A DNA stretch of 64,000 nt from Microbacterium croceum (GTDB lineage: Bacteria > Actinomycetota > Actinomycetes > Actinomycetales > Microbacteriaceae), in assembly GCF_023091245.1 (NCBI RefSeq), contig NZ_JAHWXN010000001.1:2046001-2110000 (forward strand), read 5' to 3'. The notes beneath the pieces were generated by a model that was not told the origin of the DNA, ran no database searches, and was given only the letters and a program-made list of their open reading frames with translations. The position numbers and the translations under genes are program-made. Positions 35,886-44,766 of the stretch are shown here, in pieces. Position 1 is the stretch's first letter, and the number at the start of each line of letters is the position of its first letter.

Positions 35886-36965
35886 GTGTTCGAGTCCGTT
35901 CAGGCGTTGATCGACGAGCATCGCCGGGTGCAGGAGGAACTCTCCGACCCGGCGGTGCACGCCGACGCCGCACGGGCGAAGCGCGTCAACCGCCGGTACG
36001 CCGAGCTGTCGCGGATCGTCGCGGCGCATGAGGCGTGGGTCGCCGCCTCCGACGATCTCGACGCTGCACGCGAGTTCGCCCGTGAGGACGAGACGTTCGC
36101 TGCCGAGGTGCCCGTGCTCGAAGAGGGGCTGCAGGCGGCGCAGGAGAAGCTCCGGCGCCTGCTGATCCCTCGCGACCCCGACGATGCGCGAGATGTGATC
36201 ATGGAGATCAAGGCGGGGGAGGGCGGTGCCGAATCGGCGCTGTTCGCCGCCGATCTGCTGCGCATGTACATCCAGTACGCCGCGTCGAAGGGCTGGAAGA
36301 CCGAGCTCCTCGAGCGCAACGAGTCCGACCTCGGCGGCTACAAGGACGTGCAGGTCGCGATCAAGGGTTCGTCCTCCGATCCGGCGCAAGGCGTCTGGGC
36401 TCATCTCAAGTACGAAGGTGGTGTGCACCGCGTACAGCGCGTGCCTGCGACCGAGTCCCAGGGACGCATCCACACCTCGACCACCGGTGTGCTGGTGTTC
36501 CCCGAGGTCGACGAACCCGACGAGATCGCGATCAACCAGAACGACCTCAAGATCGACGTGTTCCGCTCGTCGGGCCCCGGTGGGCAGTCGGTGAACACGA
36601 CGGACTCCGCCGTGCGCATCACCCATCTGCCCAGCGGGATCGTCGTGTCGATGCAGAACGAGAAGTCGCAGCTGCAGAACCGTGAAGCGGCGATGCGGGT
36701 GCTGCGTGCGCGCCTGCTCGCCAAGCAGCAGGAGGAGCTCGACGCCGCGGCGTCCGATGCCCGCAAGTCGCAGATCCGCGGGATGGGCCGCTCCGAACGC
36801 ATCCGCACCTACAACTTCCCGGAAAACCGCATCGCGGATCACCGCACGGGGTTCAAGGCGTACAACCTCGACCAGGTCATGGACGGCGCCCTCGAACCGC
36901 TGATCGCGTCCGCGATCTCCGCTGACGAAGAAGCACGTCTGGCGGCCGTCGGCTCCGAGTCCTGA
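35886..36965 (+). CDS. prfA: Peptide chain release factor 1
   Basis: 359 residues from GTG 35886. RF1 reads UAA and UAG stops and triggers peptide release. The GGQ loop is [16 protein letters not shown]; the anticodon-like region is typical ([19 protein letters not shown]). It follows rho by 11 bases. Its usual partner prmC, which methylates the GGQ Gln, lies 6 kb downstream, separated here by a citrate/cysteine gene block. Confidence 0.97.
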   Translation: MFESVQALIDEHRRVQEELSDPAVHADAARAKRVNRRYAELSRIVAAHEAWVAASDDLDAAREFAREDETFAAEVPVLEEGLQAAQEKLRRLLIPRDPDDARDVIMEIKAGEGGAESALFAADLLRMYIQYAASKGWKTELLERNESDLGGYKDVQVAIKGSSSDPAQGVWAHLKYEGGVHRVQRVPATESQGRIHTSTTGVLVFPEVDEPDEIAINQNDLKIDVFRSSGPGGQSVNTTDSAVRITHLPSGIVVSMQNEKSQLQNREAAMRVLRARLLAKQQEELDAAASDARKSQIRGMGRSERIRTYNFPENRIADHRTGFKAYNLDQVMDGALEPLIASAISADEEARLAAVGSES

Positions 36966-36979
36966 CTCCGCGCGTCCCT

Positions 36980-37004
36980 ACGCGGCGTCAACTCCGCGCC
37001 GCGT
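36980..37004. terminator. Possible bidirectional terminator between prfA and response regulator
   Basis: ACGCGGCG (36980-36987) pairs with CGCCGCGT (36997-37004) with a 9-base loop. It lies 14 bases after prfA and covers the stop codon of the convergent response-regulator gene. Confidence 0.45.
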
Positions 37005-37641
37005 ACCGATGCTCTGGTCGACCGGTGGCGCCGTAGCGGAGCCTCACCTCGACCACGGTCCTGGCAGCGAGGGCGGCGAGGTGCCGCTGAGCGGTGGCCC
37101 GTGAGATGCCCACACGTTCGCCGATCTCCGCTGCCGATGCCTCGCCGTCGCCGAGCGCGGCGAGCACGAGCTGTTCTGTCGCCGAGCGCGAGAGCGACAC
37201 GGGTTCGCCCGCACCGTACAGGATGGCGAGGGCCCGGTCGACGTCCTCCTGACGCATGACACGGTCGCCCGCCAGGAGGTTGCGGTAGCGGGAGTAGCGA
37301 TCGAGCAGCCCGGACAGGGCCCGCCGTTCGAACGGCTTCACGAGGTAGCCGACTGCTCCTGATCTGAGGGCGCGGCGGACGGTCGGCGCGTCATCGGCTG
37401 CGGAGATCAGGATCGCGTCGATTCCCGATTCCCTCACGAGAGCGATGCCGTCCCCATCGGGGAGGAAGACGTCGGCCAGCAGCAGGTCAGGGCGAGAGGC
37501 ACGGATGCTGTCACGCGCCTCGGCCAGGGAGCGCGCGGTCTGCGACACCGTGAACCCGGGGTGGTCGTCCACGATGCCCTGATGCAGCTGACCGACCCGG
37601 AAGTCGTCGTCGAGGATGAGGACCCGGAGGGGATCGGTCAT
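36988..37641 (-). CDS. Response regulator, CitB/DcuR type
   Basis: 217 residues from ATG 37641, overlapping the kinase stop (ATGA). The receiver domain starts VLILDDDFRVGQLHQGIV, has the phospho-Asp in LLLADVFLPDGDG and the conserved Lys in GYLVKPFERRAL. The output part carries a helix-turn-helix (GERVGISRATAQRHLAALA) of the CitB/DpiA class. With the kinase and the divergent CitMHS transporter it forms a citrate-sensing regulatory module; target sites may be the TGTGCGC repeats in 39350-39411. Confidence 0.92.
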   Translation of the reverse strand: MTDPLRVLILDDDFRVGQLHQGIVDDHPGFTVSQTARSLAEARDSIRASRPDLLLADVFLPDGDGIALVRESGIDAILISAADDAPTVRRALRSGAVGYLVKPFERRALSGLLDRYSRYRNLLAGDRVMRQEDVDRALAILYGAGEPVSLSRSATEQLVLAALGDGEASAAEIGERVGISRATAQRHLAALAARTVVEVRLRYGATGRPEHRYAARS

Positions 37642-39329
37642 GGCTTCTCCTTGTTCTCGGGGCGAGTGCGGTGGTCGGTCGCCGAGCCGTCCGAGAGCGG
37701 GGCGCCGCCCACGGCGCCACCGATTCGAGCGGCGAACACGGCCCCGTGGTCGCCGTCTCCGGCATCGATGACCCAGAGGTCGCCGCCGCTGCGGCGCGCG
37801 ATCTCGGTCGACAGGGAGAGGCCGATCCCGTGACCGTGCACGCTGTCGGTGGTGTTCTCGTCGCGAGGCCGCGCAGACATCGGGTCGACACCGCGCAGAC
37901 CCCCGCCAGAGTCGGCCACCGTGCACACGAGGGCATCGCCGTCGTCCAGCACGGCGACCTCCACCCAGCGCGGCGTCCGCTCGCCTGACGCGGCCGCAGT
38001 GACGGCGTTGTCGATGAGGTTCCCGAGCACGGCCGCAACGTCCTCCGCCGCGACCACACTGCCGATCAGCTGCGTATCATCCGCGACGCGCAGCGCGACT
38101 CCGCGTTCCCCGGCCTCCACGCCTTTGGCGCCGAGGAAGGAGTGCAGGAACGGATCGCCGAGCAGCTCGAGGCCCGCGACAGGGAAGGCCACAGCACCGC
38201 GCTCGACGAGTTCGCCGAGGAAGGCCCGGGCTTCTGACACCCGCTCGGCGTCGATCAGACCTGCAGCGACGTGCATCCGGTTCGCGAACTCATGTCGCTG
38301 CACGCGCAGTGCAGCGGTCATCGTCCTGACGGTCTCGAGCCGCTCCGCCAGTGCGATGAGGTCGGTGCGGTCACGCACGATCAGCACATCTCCGAGCGCT
38401 CGTCCGTCACGCACGACGGGGCGCGAGTCGAGATACAGCATCCGGTCGCCGACGACGGCGCTCGACCTGGCGTGGCCGCCCGTCATCGTCGCGGTGACCG
38501 AGGACGGAAGGCCCAGCGACTCGAACGCTCGTCCGACGGGGGAGTCGAGTCCCAGGAGACGGTTCGCGGCGGCGTTGCTCACCCGGACGATTCCCTGCGG
38601 ATCGATCGCGAGCACGCCGTCGTCGACGCCGTTCAGCACGGCGGTCTGGTTCTGCACGAGGGCGACGAGCTCTTCCGGTTGCACGCCGAGGGTCAGCCGC
38701 TCCCAGCGCCACCGAAGCAGGAGGAACGCGAGCATCGCGAGCCCGAGCGCACCTGCGGCCGTGAGGGCGATCACCGCCAGCAGCGGCGGTAGGTCGTCGA
38801 AGACACCTCCCCGCTCGAAGCCGACGCTGATCTCGCCGACCGGTGTGCCGTCGGCGTCGCGCACAGGCACCTTGGCGCGCGCGGATTCACCGAGCGTGCC
38901 CTTCTGCCAGTCGACGATCTCCCTGCCCTGCAGCACCTCTTCGTACGGCGTGCTGACCTCCTCGCCGATGCGCGACGGGTTCGGATGCGCGAGGCGGATG
39001 CCGTTGTCGTCGGTGACCACGACGAACAGCGCTCCCGTCCGGGCAGCGACATCGGAGGCGAGGCGCTGCAGCTCGCCGAGGCGGAGCTCCTCAGCGTCCG
39101 GTTCGTGCTCGGATGCCGAGATCCGGGTGACTTCGGCATGCACCTGCGGGTCCTCGGCCAGGGTTCTCGCGATGCCGAGCGCGGTCGTCTCCGCTTCAGC
39201 CCGCAGCTGCTGGACGGTGAGCAGAAGGTACACACCGGTGCACAGCACCACCACGAGGCCGACGGTGGCGAGACTCAGCAGCAGCGCGCGCGTCGCGAAG
39301 CGCGGTCTGGTGAACGTCGTCCTGGGCAT
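37638..39329 (-). CDS. Sensor histidine kinase, CitA/DcuS type
   Basis: 563 residues from ATG 39329, preceded by GGGAGGAG. Membrane helix 1 (about 15-37), a periplasmic PAS-like sensor (LRLGELQRLASDVAARTGALFVVV ... DDNGIRLAHPNPSRIGE, the citrate/dicarboxylate-binding type), helix 2 near 180-205, a cytoplasmic PAS domain (NGVDDGVLAIDPQGIVRVSN), the phospho-acceptor VQRHEFANRMHV and an ATPase domain with NLIDNAVTAA. Known members sense citrate, malate or fumarate. The frame continues to 39347 without a better start. Confidence 0.93.
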   Translation of the reverse strand: MPRTTFTRPRFATRALLLSLATVGLVVVLCTGVYLLLTVQQLRAEAETTALGIARTLAEDPQVHAEVTRISASEHEPDAEELRLGELQRLASDVAARTGALFVVVTDDNGIRLAHPNPSRIGEEVSTPYEEVLQGREIVDWQKGTLGESARAKVPVRDADGTPVGEISVGFERGGVFDDLPPLLAVIALTAAGALGLAMLAFLLLRWRWERLTLGVQPEELVALVQNQTAVLNGVDDGVLAIDPQGIVRVSNAAANRLLGLDSPVGRAFESLGLPSSVTATMTGGHARSSAVVGDRMLYLDSRPVVRDGRALGDVLIVRDRTDLIALAERLETVRTMTAALRVQRHEFANRMHVAAGLIDAERVSEARAFLGELVERGAVAFPVAGLELLGDPFLHSFLGAKGVEAGERGVALRVADDTQLIGSVVAAEDVAAVLGNLIDNAVTAAASGERTPRWVEVAVLDDGDALVCTVADSGGGLRGVDPMSARPRDENTTDSVHGHGIGLSLSTEIARRSGGDLWVIDAGDGDHGAVFAARIGGAVGGAPLSDGSATDHRTRPENKEKP

Positions 39330-39349
39330 CGGGCTCCTCCCGCGCAATA

Positions 39350-39426
39350 TGCGCAGAACTCACGCTACGCGCACAACCGGCGGGAATGCGGGATACCGCA
39401 CCCTGTGCGCATGGTTTCCCTAATCT
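39350..39426. promoter_or_regulatory. Divergent control region with TGTGCGC inverted repeat
   Basis: TGCGCA at 39350-39355, GCGCACA at 39369-39375 and its inverse TGTGCGC at 39404-39410 lie between the kinase and the citrate transporter. TAATCT (39421-39426) is a possible -10 for the transporter. They are candidate response-regulator sites. Confidence 0.4.
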
Positions 39427-39474
39427 CATGAGGATCCGTCGCCGCAGACGGAATCACGACGAAGGAGTCACCGC

Positions 39475-41019
39475 ATGTCCCACGCACTCACCGGTCTGTT
39501 CGCAGCCGCCGAAGAGGCACCCACGTACGACGTGGCGTTCGTGCCGCCCGAGTGGGTGCTCGTGCTGCTCGGATTCACGATGGTGTTGGCGTTCATGACG
39601 CTCATCATGACCAAGCGGCTCACGCCCATGGTCGCCCTGATCCTGGTGCCGACCGTCTTCGGTCTGTTCGCGGGGGCCGGGCTCGGCCTCGGCGACATGA
39701 TCCTCGACGCGGTCGGCAAGATGGCGCCCACCGCGGCGCTGCTCATGTTCGCGATCATGTTCTTCGGCATCATGATCGACGTCGGGCTGTTCGACCCGCT
39801 CATCCGGGTCATCACCCGCGTGCTGGGCGACGACCCGGCGAAGGTGGTGCTCGGTACGGCGATCCTCGCCGGTGCGGTCTCGCTCGACGGCGACGGCTCC
39901 ACGACCTTCATCATCACGACCTCGGCGATGCTGCCGATCTACCTGCGGCTTGGGATGAGCCCGGTCGTGCTCACCTGCGTCGCCGGGCTCATGAACGGCA
40001 CGCTGAACATCGTGCCGTGGGGCGGGCCGACCGTCCGCGCGGCGACCGCACTCGGACTGCAGCCGACCGACATCTTCGTGCCCATGCTGCCCGCGCTCGG
40101 AGCCGGCCTCATCGTGACGCTCGGCTTCGCGTGGATCCTGGGTCTTCAGGAGCGTCGTCGCCTCGGACGACTGGACTCCGACGGACTGCTCCCCGGCTCC
40201 GACGGCGGCGCCCTCGCCACCGTGCCGCGCATCTTCCGCGGCGCCGGTCCTCAGCCCGGTGCCCGCGCGGCGCTCCGTACCGGCAACATCGTGGTCGTCG
40301 CCGGCGGCCACGGACCCGTTCCCGCTGCGCACGTCGACCCTGCCGACACCGCGATGGCCGACACCATGCTGGACCCGGCCAGGGCGACCCTCCGCCCGAA
40401 GCTCATCTGGTTCAACCTGGCGCTCACGCTCGCCGTGATGGTGCTGCTCGTGCTCGACATCCTGCCGCTGCCTTATGTGTTCATGGTCGGAGCGGGTATC
40501 GCACTCGTCGCCAACTTCCGCGGCATCAAGGATCAGGCCTCGGAGATCGTCGCGCACGCCCCCAGCATCGTCGGTGTGGTGTCCATGGTCATCGCCGCCG
40601 GTGTCCTCGTCGGTGTGCTCACAGGCACGGGGATGGTCGATGCGATGGCGACCTGGATCACGAACGTCCTGCCCCCGGCGCTCGGCCCGTTCCTCGCCCC
40701 GATCACCGGCATCCTCTCGATCCCGTTCACCTTCTTCATGTCGAACGACGCGTTCTACTTCGGCATCCTGCCGGTGCTCGCCCAGAGCGCTGCGAGTTTC
40801 GGCATCGACCCGGTGGAGATGGCCAGGGCGTCGATCACCGGACAGCCGGTCCATCTGCAGAGCCCTCTCGTGCCGGCGATCCTGCTGCTCGTCTCGTTGG
40901 CCGGCGTCAACCTGGGAGACCATCACCGCAAGGTGTTGTGGCGTGCGGCGATCGTGTCGCTGGTGATGCTCGGCGTCGGCATCCTGTCGGGCGCCATTCC
41001 GTTCTTCGTCGCGCAGTGA
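39475..41019 (+). CDS. CitMHS family citrate transporter
   Basis: 514 residues with about 12 membrane helices; GAAGGAG precedes ATG 39475. The segments GKMAPTAALLMFAIMFFGIMIDVGLFDP, SLDGDGSTTFIITTSAMLPIY and NIVPWGGPTVRAATALG are diagnostic of CitMHS proton/Mg-citrate or Ca-citrate symporters. A hydrophilic loop of about 70 residues (about 225-300) splits the two halves. It is divergent from a CitA/CitB-type two-component system, which very likely controls it. Confidence 0.94.
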   Translation: MSHALTGLFAAAEEAPTYDVAFVPPEWVLVLLGFTMVLAFMTLIMTKRLTPMVALILVPTVFGLFAGAGLGLGDMILDAVGKMAPTAALLMFAIMFFGIMIDVGLFDPLIRVITRVLGDDPAKVVLGTAILAGAVSLDGDGSTTFIITTSAMLPIYLRLGMSPVVLTCVAGLMNGTLNIVPWGGPTVRAATALGLQPTDIFVPMLPALGAGLIVTLGFAWILGLQERRRLGRLDSDGLLPGSDGGALATVPRIFRGAGPQPGARAALRTGNIVVVAGGHGPVPAAHVDPADTAMADTMLDPARATLRPKLIWFNLALTLAVMVLLVLDILPLPYVFMVGAGIALVANFRGIKDQASEIVAHAPSIVGVVSMVIAAGVLVGVLTGTGMVDAMATWITNVLPPALGPFLAPITGILSIPFTFFMSNDAFYFGILPVLAQSAASFGIDPVEMARASITGQPVHLQSPLVPAILLLVSLAGVNLGDHHRKVLWRAAIVSLVMLGVGILSGAIPFFVAQ

Positions 41020-41079
41020 GGAGCCGCTGTCGGGAGCGCGGGTGTCGTGCACCCGACGGCGGGGCGCTAGGCTCGGCGC

Positions 41080-41484
41080 GTGATCACTTTCCTGTTCCGC
41101 ACGGCCATCTACATCCTCTCGGCCGGTATCGGGCTCATCGTCGCCGACCTCGTCCTGGACGGCTTTCGGATCGACTGGTCCCAGTGGTGGGGTTTCGTGC
41201 TCTGCATCCTGATCTTCGCGCTGCTGCAGAGCATCCTCTCGCCGTGGATCAGCAAGCTCGCCGATCGGTACGCCCCTGTGCTGCTCGGCGGGATCGGGAT
41301 CTTCTCCACCCTCATCGCGCTGCTCGTCGTGGTGCTGCTGCCGGTCGGCGGTCTGCGCATCACCGACGCCGCCGGTTGGATCCTGGGCTCCGTGATCGTC
41401 TGGCTCGTGACGGCGCTCGGAACCGTGCTGCTCCCGTTGCTCTTCGTCAAGCGCAAGGTGAAGGACGCCCGCGGCCGACGTTGA
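41080..41484 (+). CDS. Small membrane protein, holin-like topology
   Basis: 134 residues with four membrane helices: TAIYILSAGIGLIVADLVLDG, WGFVLCILIFALLQSILSPW, VLLGGIGIFSTLIALLVVVLL and GWILGSVIVWLVTALGTVLLP, ending in the basic tail VKRKVKDARGRR. The arrangement resembles the phage_holin_4 superfamily of small actinobacterial proteins, but function is unknown. GTG 41080 lies 6 bases after TAGGCT, a leaderless-type start. Confidence 0.8.
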   Translation: MITFLFRTAIYILSAGIGLIVADLVLDGFRIDWSQWWGFVLCILIFALLQSILSPWISKLADRYAPVLLGGIGIFSTLIALLVVVLLPVGGLRITDAAGWILGSVIVWLVTALGTVLLPLLFVKRKVKDARGRR

Positions 41485-41500
41485 GGTCGCGAGCTGTGCG

Positions 41501-42064
41501 TCAGATCGAGTAGTCGGGTGCGGTGAGCAGGGCGCGTGTGTCCTCGCCCACCAGACGATGCCGAGGCTTGGCGGGGACTCCGATGAGGATGCTGTCGTCG
41601 GGAGCGTCACGCGTGACCACGGCATTGGCGCCGACCACGGAACCGGCGCCGATCGTGATCGGCCCGAGGATCTTCGCACCGGCGCCGACCGCGACCCCGT
41701 CGCCGAGGGTGGGGTGCCGCTTGCCCGATTCGCGGGTGCGACCGCCGAGCGTCACGCCGTGGTACAGCATCACGTCGTCGCCGATCTCCGCGGTCTCACC
41801 GATCACGACGCCCATGCCGTGATCGATGAAGAACCGACGGCCGATCTGCGCCCCCGGGTGGATCTCGACGCCGGTCAGCCAGCGTGAGATCTGCGATCCT
41901 GTTCTGGCGAGCAGGCGAAACCCGCGCCGCCAGAGTGCGTGGGACACGCGGTGGGCCCAGATGGCGTGGAGGCCGGGGTAGAGCAGTGCGACCTCGACGC
42001 CGCTGCGCGCCGCCGGGTCGCGGAGCCGCGCCGCCGCGATGTCCTCGCGCATTCGACCGATCAT
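41501..42064 (-). CDS. cysE: Serine O-acetyltransferase
   Basis: 187 residues, the short EpsC-like form. It acetylates serine with acetyl-CoA for cysteine synthesis. The left-handed beta-helix hexapeptide repeats are clear: [44 protein letters not shown] and [13 protein letters not shown]. His in the HGMG and YHGVTLGG segments are catalytic candidates. The gene follows cysK by 15 bases on the minus strand, so the two enzymes of the pathway form one operon. Confidence 0.95.
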   Translation of the reverse strand: MIGRMREDIAAARLRDPAARSGVEVALLYPGLHAIWAHRVSHALWRRGFRLLARTGSQISRWLTGVEIHPGAQIGRRFFIDHGMGVVIGETAEIGDDVMLYHGVTLGGRTRESGKRHPTLGDGVAVGAGAKILGPITIGAGSVVGANAVVTRDAPDDSILIGVPAKPRHRLVGEDTRALLTAPDYSI

Positions 42065-42079
42065 GGTGGTGCGTTCCCG

Positions 42080-43018
42080 TCAGTCTTCGCGAAGGTCCTC
42101 GAAGAGCGCGGTCGACAGGTAGCGCTCCCCGGTGTCGGGGAGGATGACGACGATCGTCTTGCCGGCGTTCTCAGGCCGCGCCGCGACCTTGAGCGCCGCG
42201 GACACTGCGGCGCCGCACGACATCCCGACGAGCAGACCCTCCTCGGCCATCAGTCGGCGTGCCACCTGGATCGATTCCTCGAACTCGGCGGTGATGACCT
42301 CGTCGATCACATCGCGGTCGAGGATCGCCGGAACGAAGTTCGGGCCGATGCCCTGGATCTTGTGCGGGCCGGGGTGGCCCTCGCTCAGGACGGGGGAGTC
42401 CTTGGGCTCGACCGCGATGACCTGCACATCGGGCTTGGCCGCCTTCAGCGCCTGGCCGGTGCCGGTCACCGTGCCGCCGGTGCCGACGCCGGCGATGAAG
42501 ATGTCGATGTTCCCGTCGGTGTCCCTCAGGATCTCCGGTGCAGTCGTCTCGCGGTGGATCTGCGGGTTCGCGGCGTTCTCGAACTGCCGGATCCAGATGG
42601 CGCCGGGGGTGTCTGCCACGATCTGCTTCGTGACCTCGATCGCACCGCTCATGCCCTTGGTGGGGTCGGTCAGCACGATCTCGGCGCCGAACGCCTTCAG
42701 CAGGAGGCGTCGTTCCTTCGACATCGATGCGGGCATGGTCAGGATGACCTTGTAGCCGCGGGCGGCTCCCACCATGGCGAGAGCGATGCCGGTGTTGCCG
42801 CTGGTGGACTCCACGATCGTGCCGCCGGGCTTGAGCTCACCGGAGGCCTCGGCCGCGTTGATCATCGCGATGCCGATGCGGTCCTTCACGCTCGAAGCGG
42901 GGTTGTAGTACTCGAGCTTGGCGAGCACGGTCGCGCCCAGGCCCTCCGTGACGCTGTTCAGCCGGACGAGCGGGGTGTTGCCGAATGCGGTCGTGATGTC
43001 GGAATGGATGCCGGGCAT
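42080..43018 (-). CDS. cysK: Cysteine synthase A (O-acetylserine sulfhydrylase)
   Basis: 312 residues from ATG 43018. PLP enzyme that makes cysteine from O-acetylserine and sulfide. N-terminal [12 protein letters not shown] Lys in [33 protein letters not shown], the phosphate loop [16 protein letters not shown] and the C-terminal [10 protein letters not shown] are all present. First gene of cysK-cysE. The frame is open to 43132 but the MPGIHSDIT start is the family N-terminus. Confidence 0.97.
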   Translation of the reverse strand: MPGIHSDITTAFGNTPLVRLNSVTEGLGATVLAKLEYYNPASSVKDRIGIAMINAAEASGELKPGGTIVESTSGNTGIALAMVGAARGYKVILTMPASMSKERRLLLKAFGAEIVLTDPTKGMSGAIEVTKQIVADTPGAIWIRQFENAANPQIHRETTAPEILRDTDGNIDIFIAGVGTGGTVTGTGQALKAAKPDVQVIAVEPKDSPVLSEGHPGPHKIQGIGPNFVPAILDRDVIDEVITAEFEESIQVARRLMAEEGLLVGMSCGAAVSAALKVAARPENAGKTIVVILPDTGERYLSTALFEDLRED

Positions 43019-43118
43019 GGGAGAGCCTTCCTGATGCGGGTCAGTGCGGCACCAGCCTATTCGAGGTCGGATGAGGGGGAGGCATTGTGACACCTTCCGG
43101 CGCTCTACGCTGGAAGCC

Positions 43119-43979
43119 ATGTCCGAGAACACTCTCGCCGCACTCGTCCGCGGCGCGGCGCAGCGCCTTGCCGACGCCGGCGTCTCCGATCCGCTGGTCG
43201 ACGCTGAACTCCTCGCCGGTCACGTGCTCGGTCTCCGCCGTGGCGAGGTGCAGGCCGCCCTGATCCGCGGTGATGCGGTGGATACGACGGACGCGGAGCG
43301 GATCCACGCGCTCGTGGCGCGTCGTGCCGGCAGGGAGCCGCTCCAGCACCTCACGGGGACCGCGCCGTTCCGGCACCTCGAGCTGCAGGTCGGGCCCGGC
43401 GTGTTCGTCCCACGGCCCGAGACAGAGACCGTCGCGCAGTTCGCGATCGACGCGCTGCTGAACTCTCCGGAGCCCGCGCCGATCGGCATCGACCTCGGCG
43501 CGGGGAGCGGAGCGATCGCGCTGGCGATGGCGACGGAGGTCCCGCACGCGCGGATCTTCGCCGCGGAGCTGTCTCCCGAAGCACACGTCTGGGCGAGCCG
43601 CAACACGAGCGGCGTGGAGAACCTCTCCCTGGTGCTCGCGGACATGGTGGACGCGTTCCCCGAGCTCGACGGCACTGCATCCGTCGTGATCTCCAACCCT
43701 CCGTACGTGCCGGACGACGCGCTCCCGCGTGATCCCGAGGTCCGGCTGTTCGACCCGGCGATGGCACTCTACGGCGGGTCTGACGGTCTCGACCTCGTGC
43801 GGGTGCTGAGCACGAGAGCGGCTGCGCTGCTCCGTCCCGGCGGTCTTCTGGTGATCGAGCACGGCGAGCTGCAGGGAGCGGCGATCCGCGAGATCCTCAC
43901 CGCCGACGGCTGGCGCGCCGCCGCGACCCACCGCGATCTGACGCTCCGCGATCGCGCCACCACCGCCGTGCGCGCCTGA
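43119..43979 (+). CDS. prmC: Peptide chain release factor N5-glutamine methyltransferase
   Basis: 286 residues from ATG 43119, 7 bases after TACGCT. PrmC methylates the GGQ glutamine of release factors. The N-terminal helical domain ends in [14 protein letters not shown] motif [14 protein letters not shown]; catalytic ISNPPYVP, followed by [16 protein letters not shown]. Its substrate gene prfA lies 6 kb upstream. It is followed by the Sua5-family gene. Confidence 0.95.
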   Translation: MSENTLAALVRGAAQRLADAGVSDPLVDAELLAGHVLGLRRGEVQAALIRGDAVDTTDAERIHALVARRAGREPLQHLTGTAPFRHLELQVGPGVFVPRPETETVAQFAIDALLNSPEPAPIGIDLGAGSGAIALAMATEVPHARIFAAELSPEAHVWASRNTSGVENLSLVLADMVDAFPELDGTASVVISNPPYVPDDALPRDPEVRLFDPAMALYGGSDGLDLVRVLSTRAAALLRPGGLLVIEHGELQGAAIREILTADGWRAAATHRDLTLRDRATTAVRA

Positions 43980-44031
43980 TCAGGACTCTCCGAGCGTCCG
44001 TCCTGCCGTCCCCGGATAGAATCGAACCGTC

Positions 44032-44766
44032 ATGTCCTCCATCTTCGACTGCCACGACGAGGCGCAGCTGCTTGCCGGAATGCGGCACGCACGCCAGGCC
44101 ATCGGCCGCGGCGAGCTCATCGTCATGCCCACCGACACCGTGTACGGCGTCGCGGCCGACGCATTCTCGCCCTCCGCGGTGCAGCGTCTGCTCGACGCGA
44201 AGGGGAGAGGACGCGATCAGCCGCCGCCCGTGCTGATCGGTTCCGTCGACACGCTCGCGGCCCTCGCGGAGTCGGTCCCGGAGCCGGTGCAGCGACTGGT
44301 CGACGCGTTCTGGCCCGGGGGGCTGACCATCGTCCTCCCCGCGCAGCCCTCGCTCGTGTGGGACCTGGGGGAGACCATGGGGACCGTGGCCGTGCGCATG
44401 CCGGAAGGGCGCGTAGCGCTCGAACTGCTCGCCGAGACCGGACCGCTCGCGGTGTCGAGTGCGAACCTCACGGGCCACGATGCCGCGATCTCGGCCCTGG
44501 ATGCCGAGAAGATGCTGGGCGACAGCGTCGCGGTCTACCTGGCCGATGGGCTCAGCAAGGACGCCATCGCCTCGACCATCGTGGACGCCACCTCCCTCGT
44601 GCGCCGCAGCGCGGACGACGCGGGCGCCGTCGTACGGATCCTGCGTCATGGCGCGGTCACCCGCGAGCAGCTGCACGAGGTGCTCGGCGACCTGCTCGAA
44701 TCGGAGGATCAGCCGGAGCAGCCGGCCGATCCCGCGCAGGAGGAGCACCAGGACGAGAATTCGTGA
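44032..44766 (+). CDS. L-threonylcarbamoyladenylate synthase (Sua5/YrdC family)
   Basis: 244 residues. Makes threonylcarbamoyl-AMP for the t6A modification at position 37 of ANN-decoding tRNAs. The family pattern is visible: LIVMPTDTVYGVAADAF, LLDAKGRGRDQPPPVLI (KRRP/KxRxxxxPL-type), VRMPEGRVALELL and LAVSSANLTGHDA. The C-terminus is an acidic tail (ESEDQPEQPADPAQEEHQDE). The stop overlaps the next start (GTGA). Confidence 0.93.
   Translation: MSSIFDCHDEAQLLAGMRHARQAIGRGELIVMPTDTVYGVAADAFSPSAVQRLLDAKGRGRDQPPPVLIGSVDTLAALAESVPEPVQRLVDAFWPGGLTIVLPAQPSLVWDLGETMGTVAVRMPEGRVALELLAETGPLAVSSANLTGHDAAISALDAEKMLGDSVAVYLADGLSKDAIASTIVDATSLVRRSADDAGAVVRILRHGAVTREQLHEVLGDLLESEDQPEQPADPAQEEHQDENS

Noticed and set aside
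32572..35973. Minus-strand frame of 1133 codons opposite hom, thrB and rho
   Set aside because: It mirrors the codon pattern of rho, thrB and hom on the other strand; long antisense frames are expected at this GC content and no motif is recognisable.
39454..41679. Minus-strand frame of 741 codons opposite the citrate transporter
   Set aside because: His/Asp/Glu-rich composition is the typical reverse reading of a membrane protein gene; no start signal or domain.
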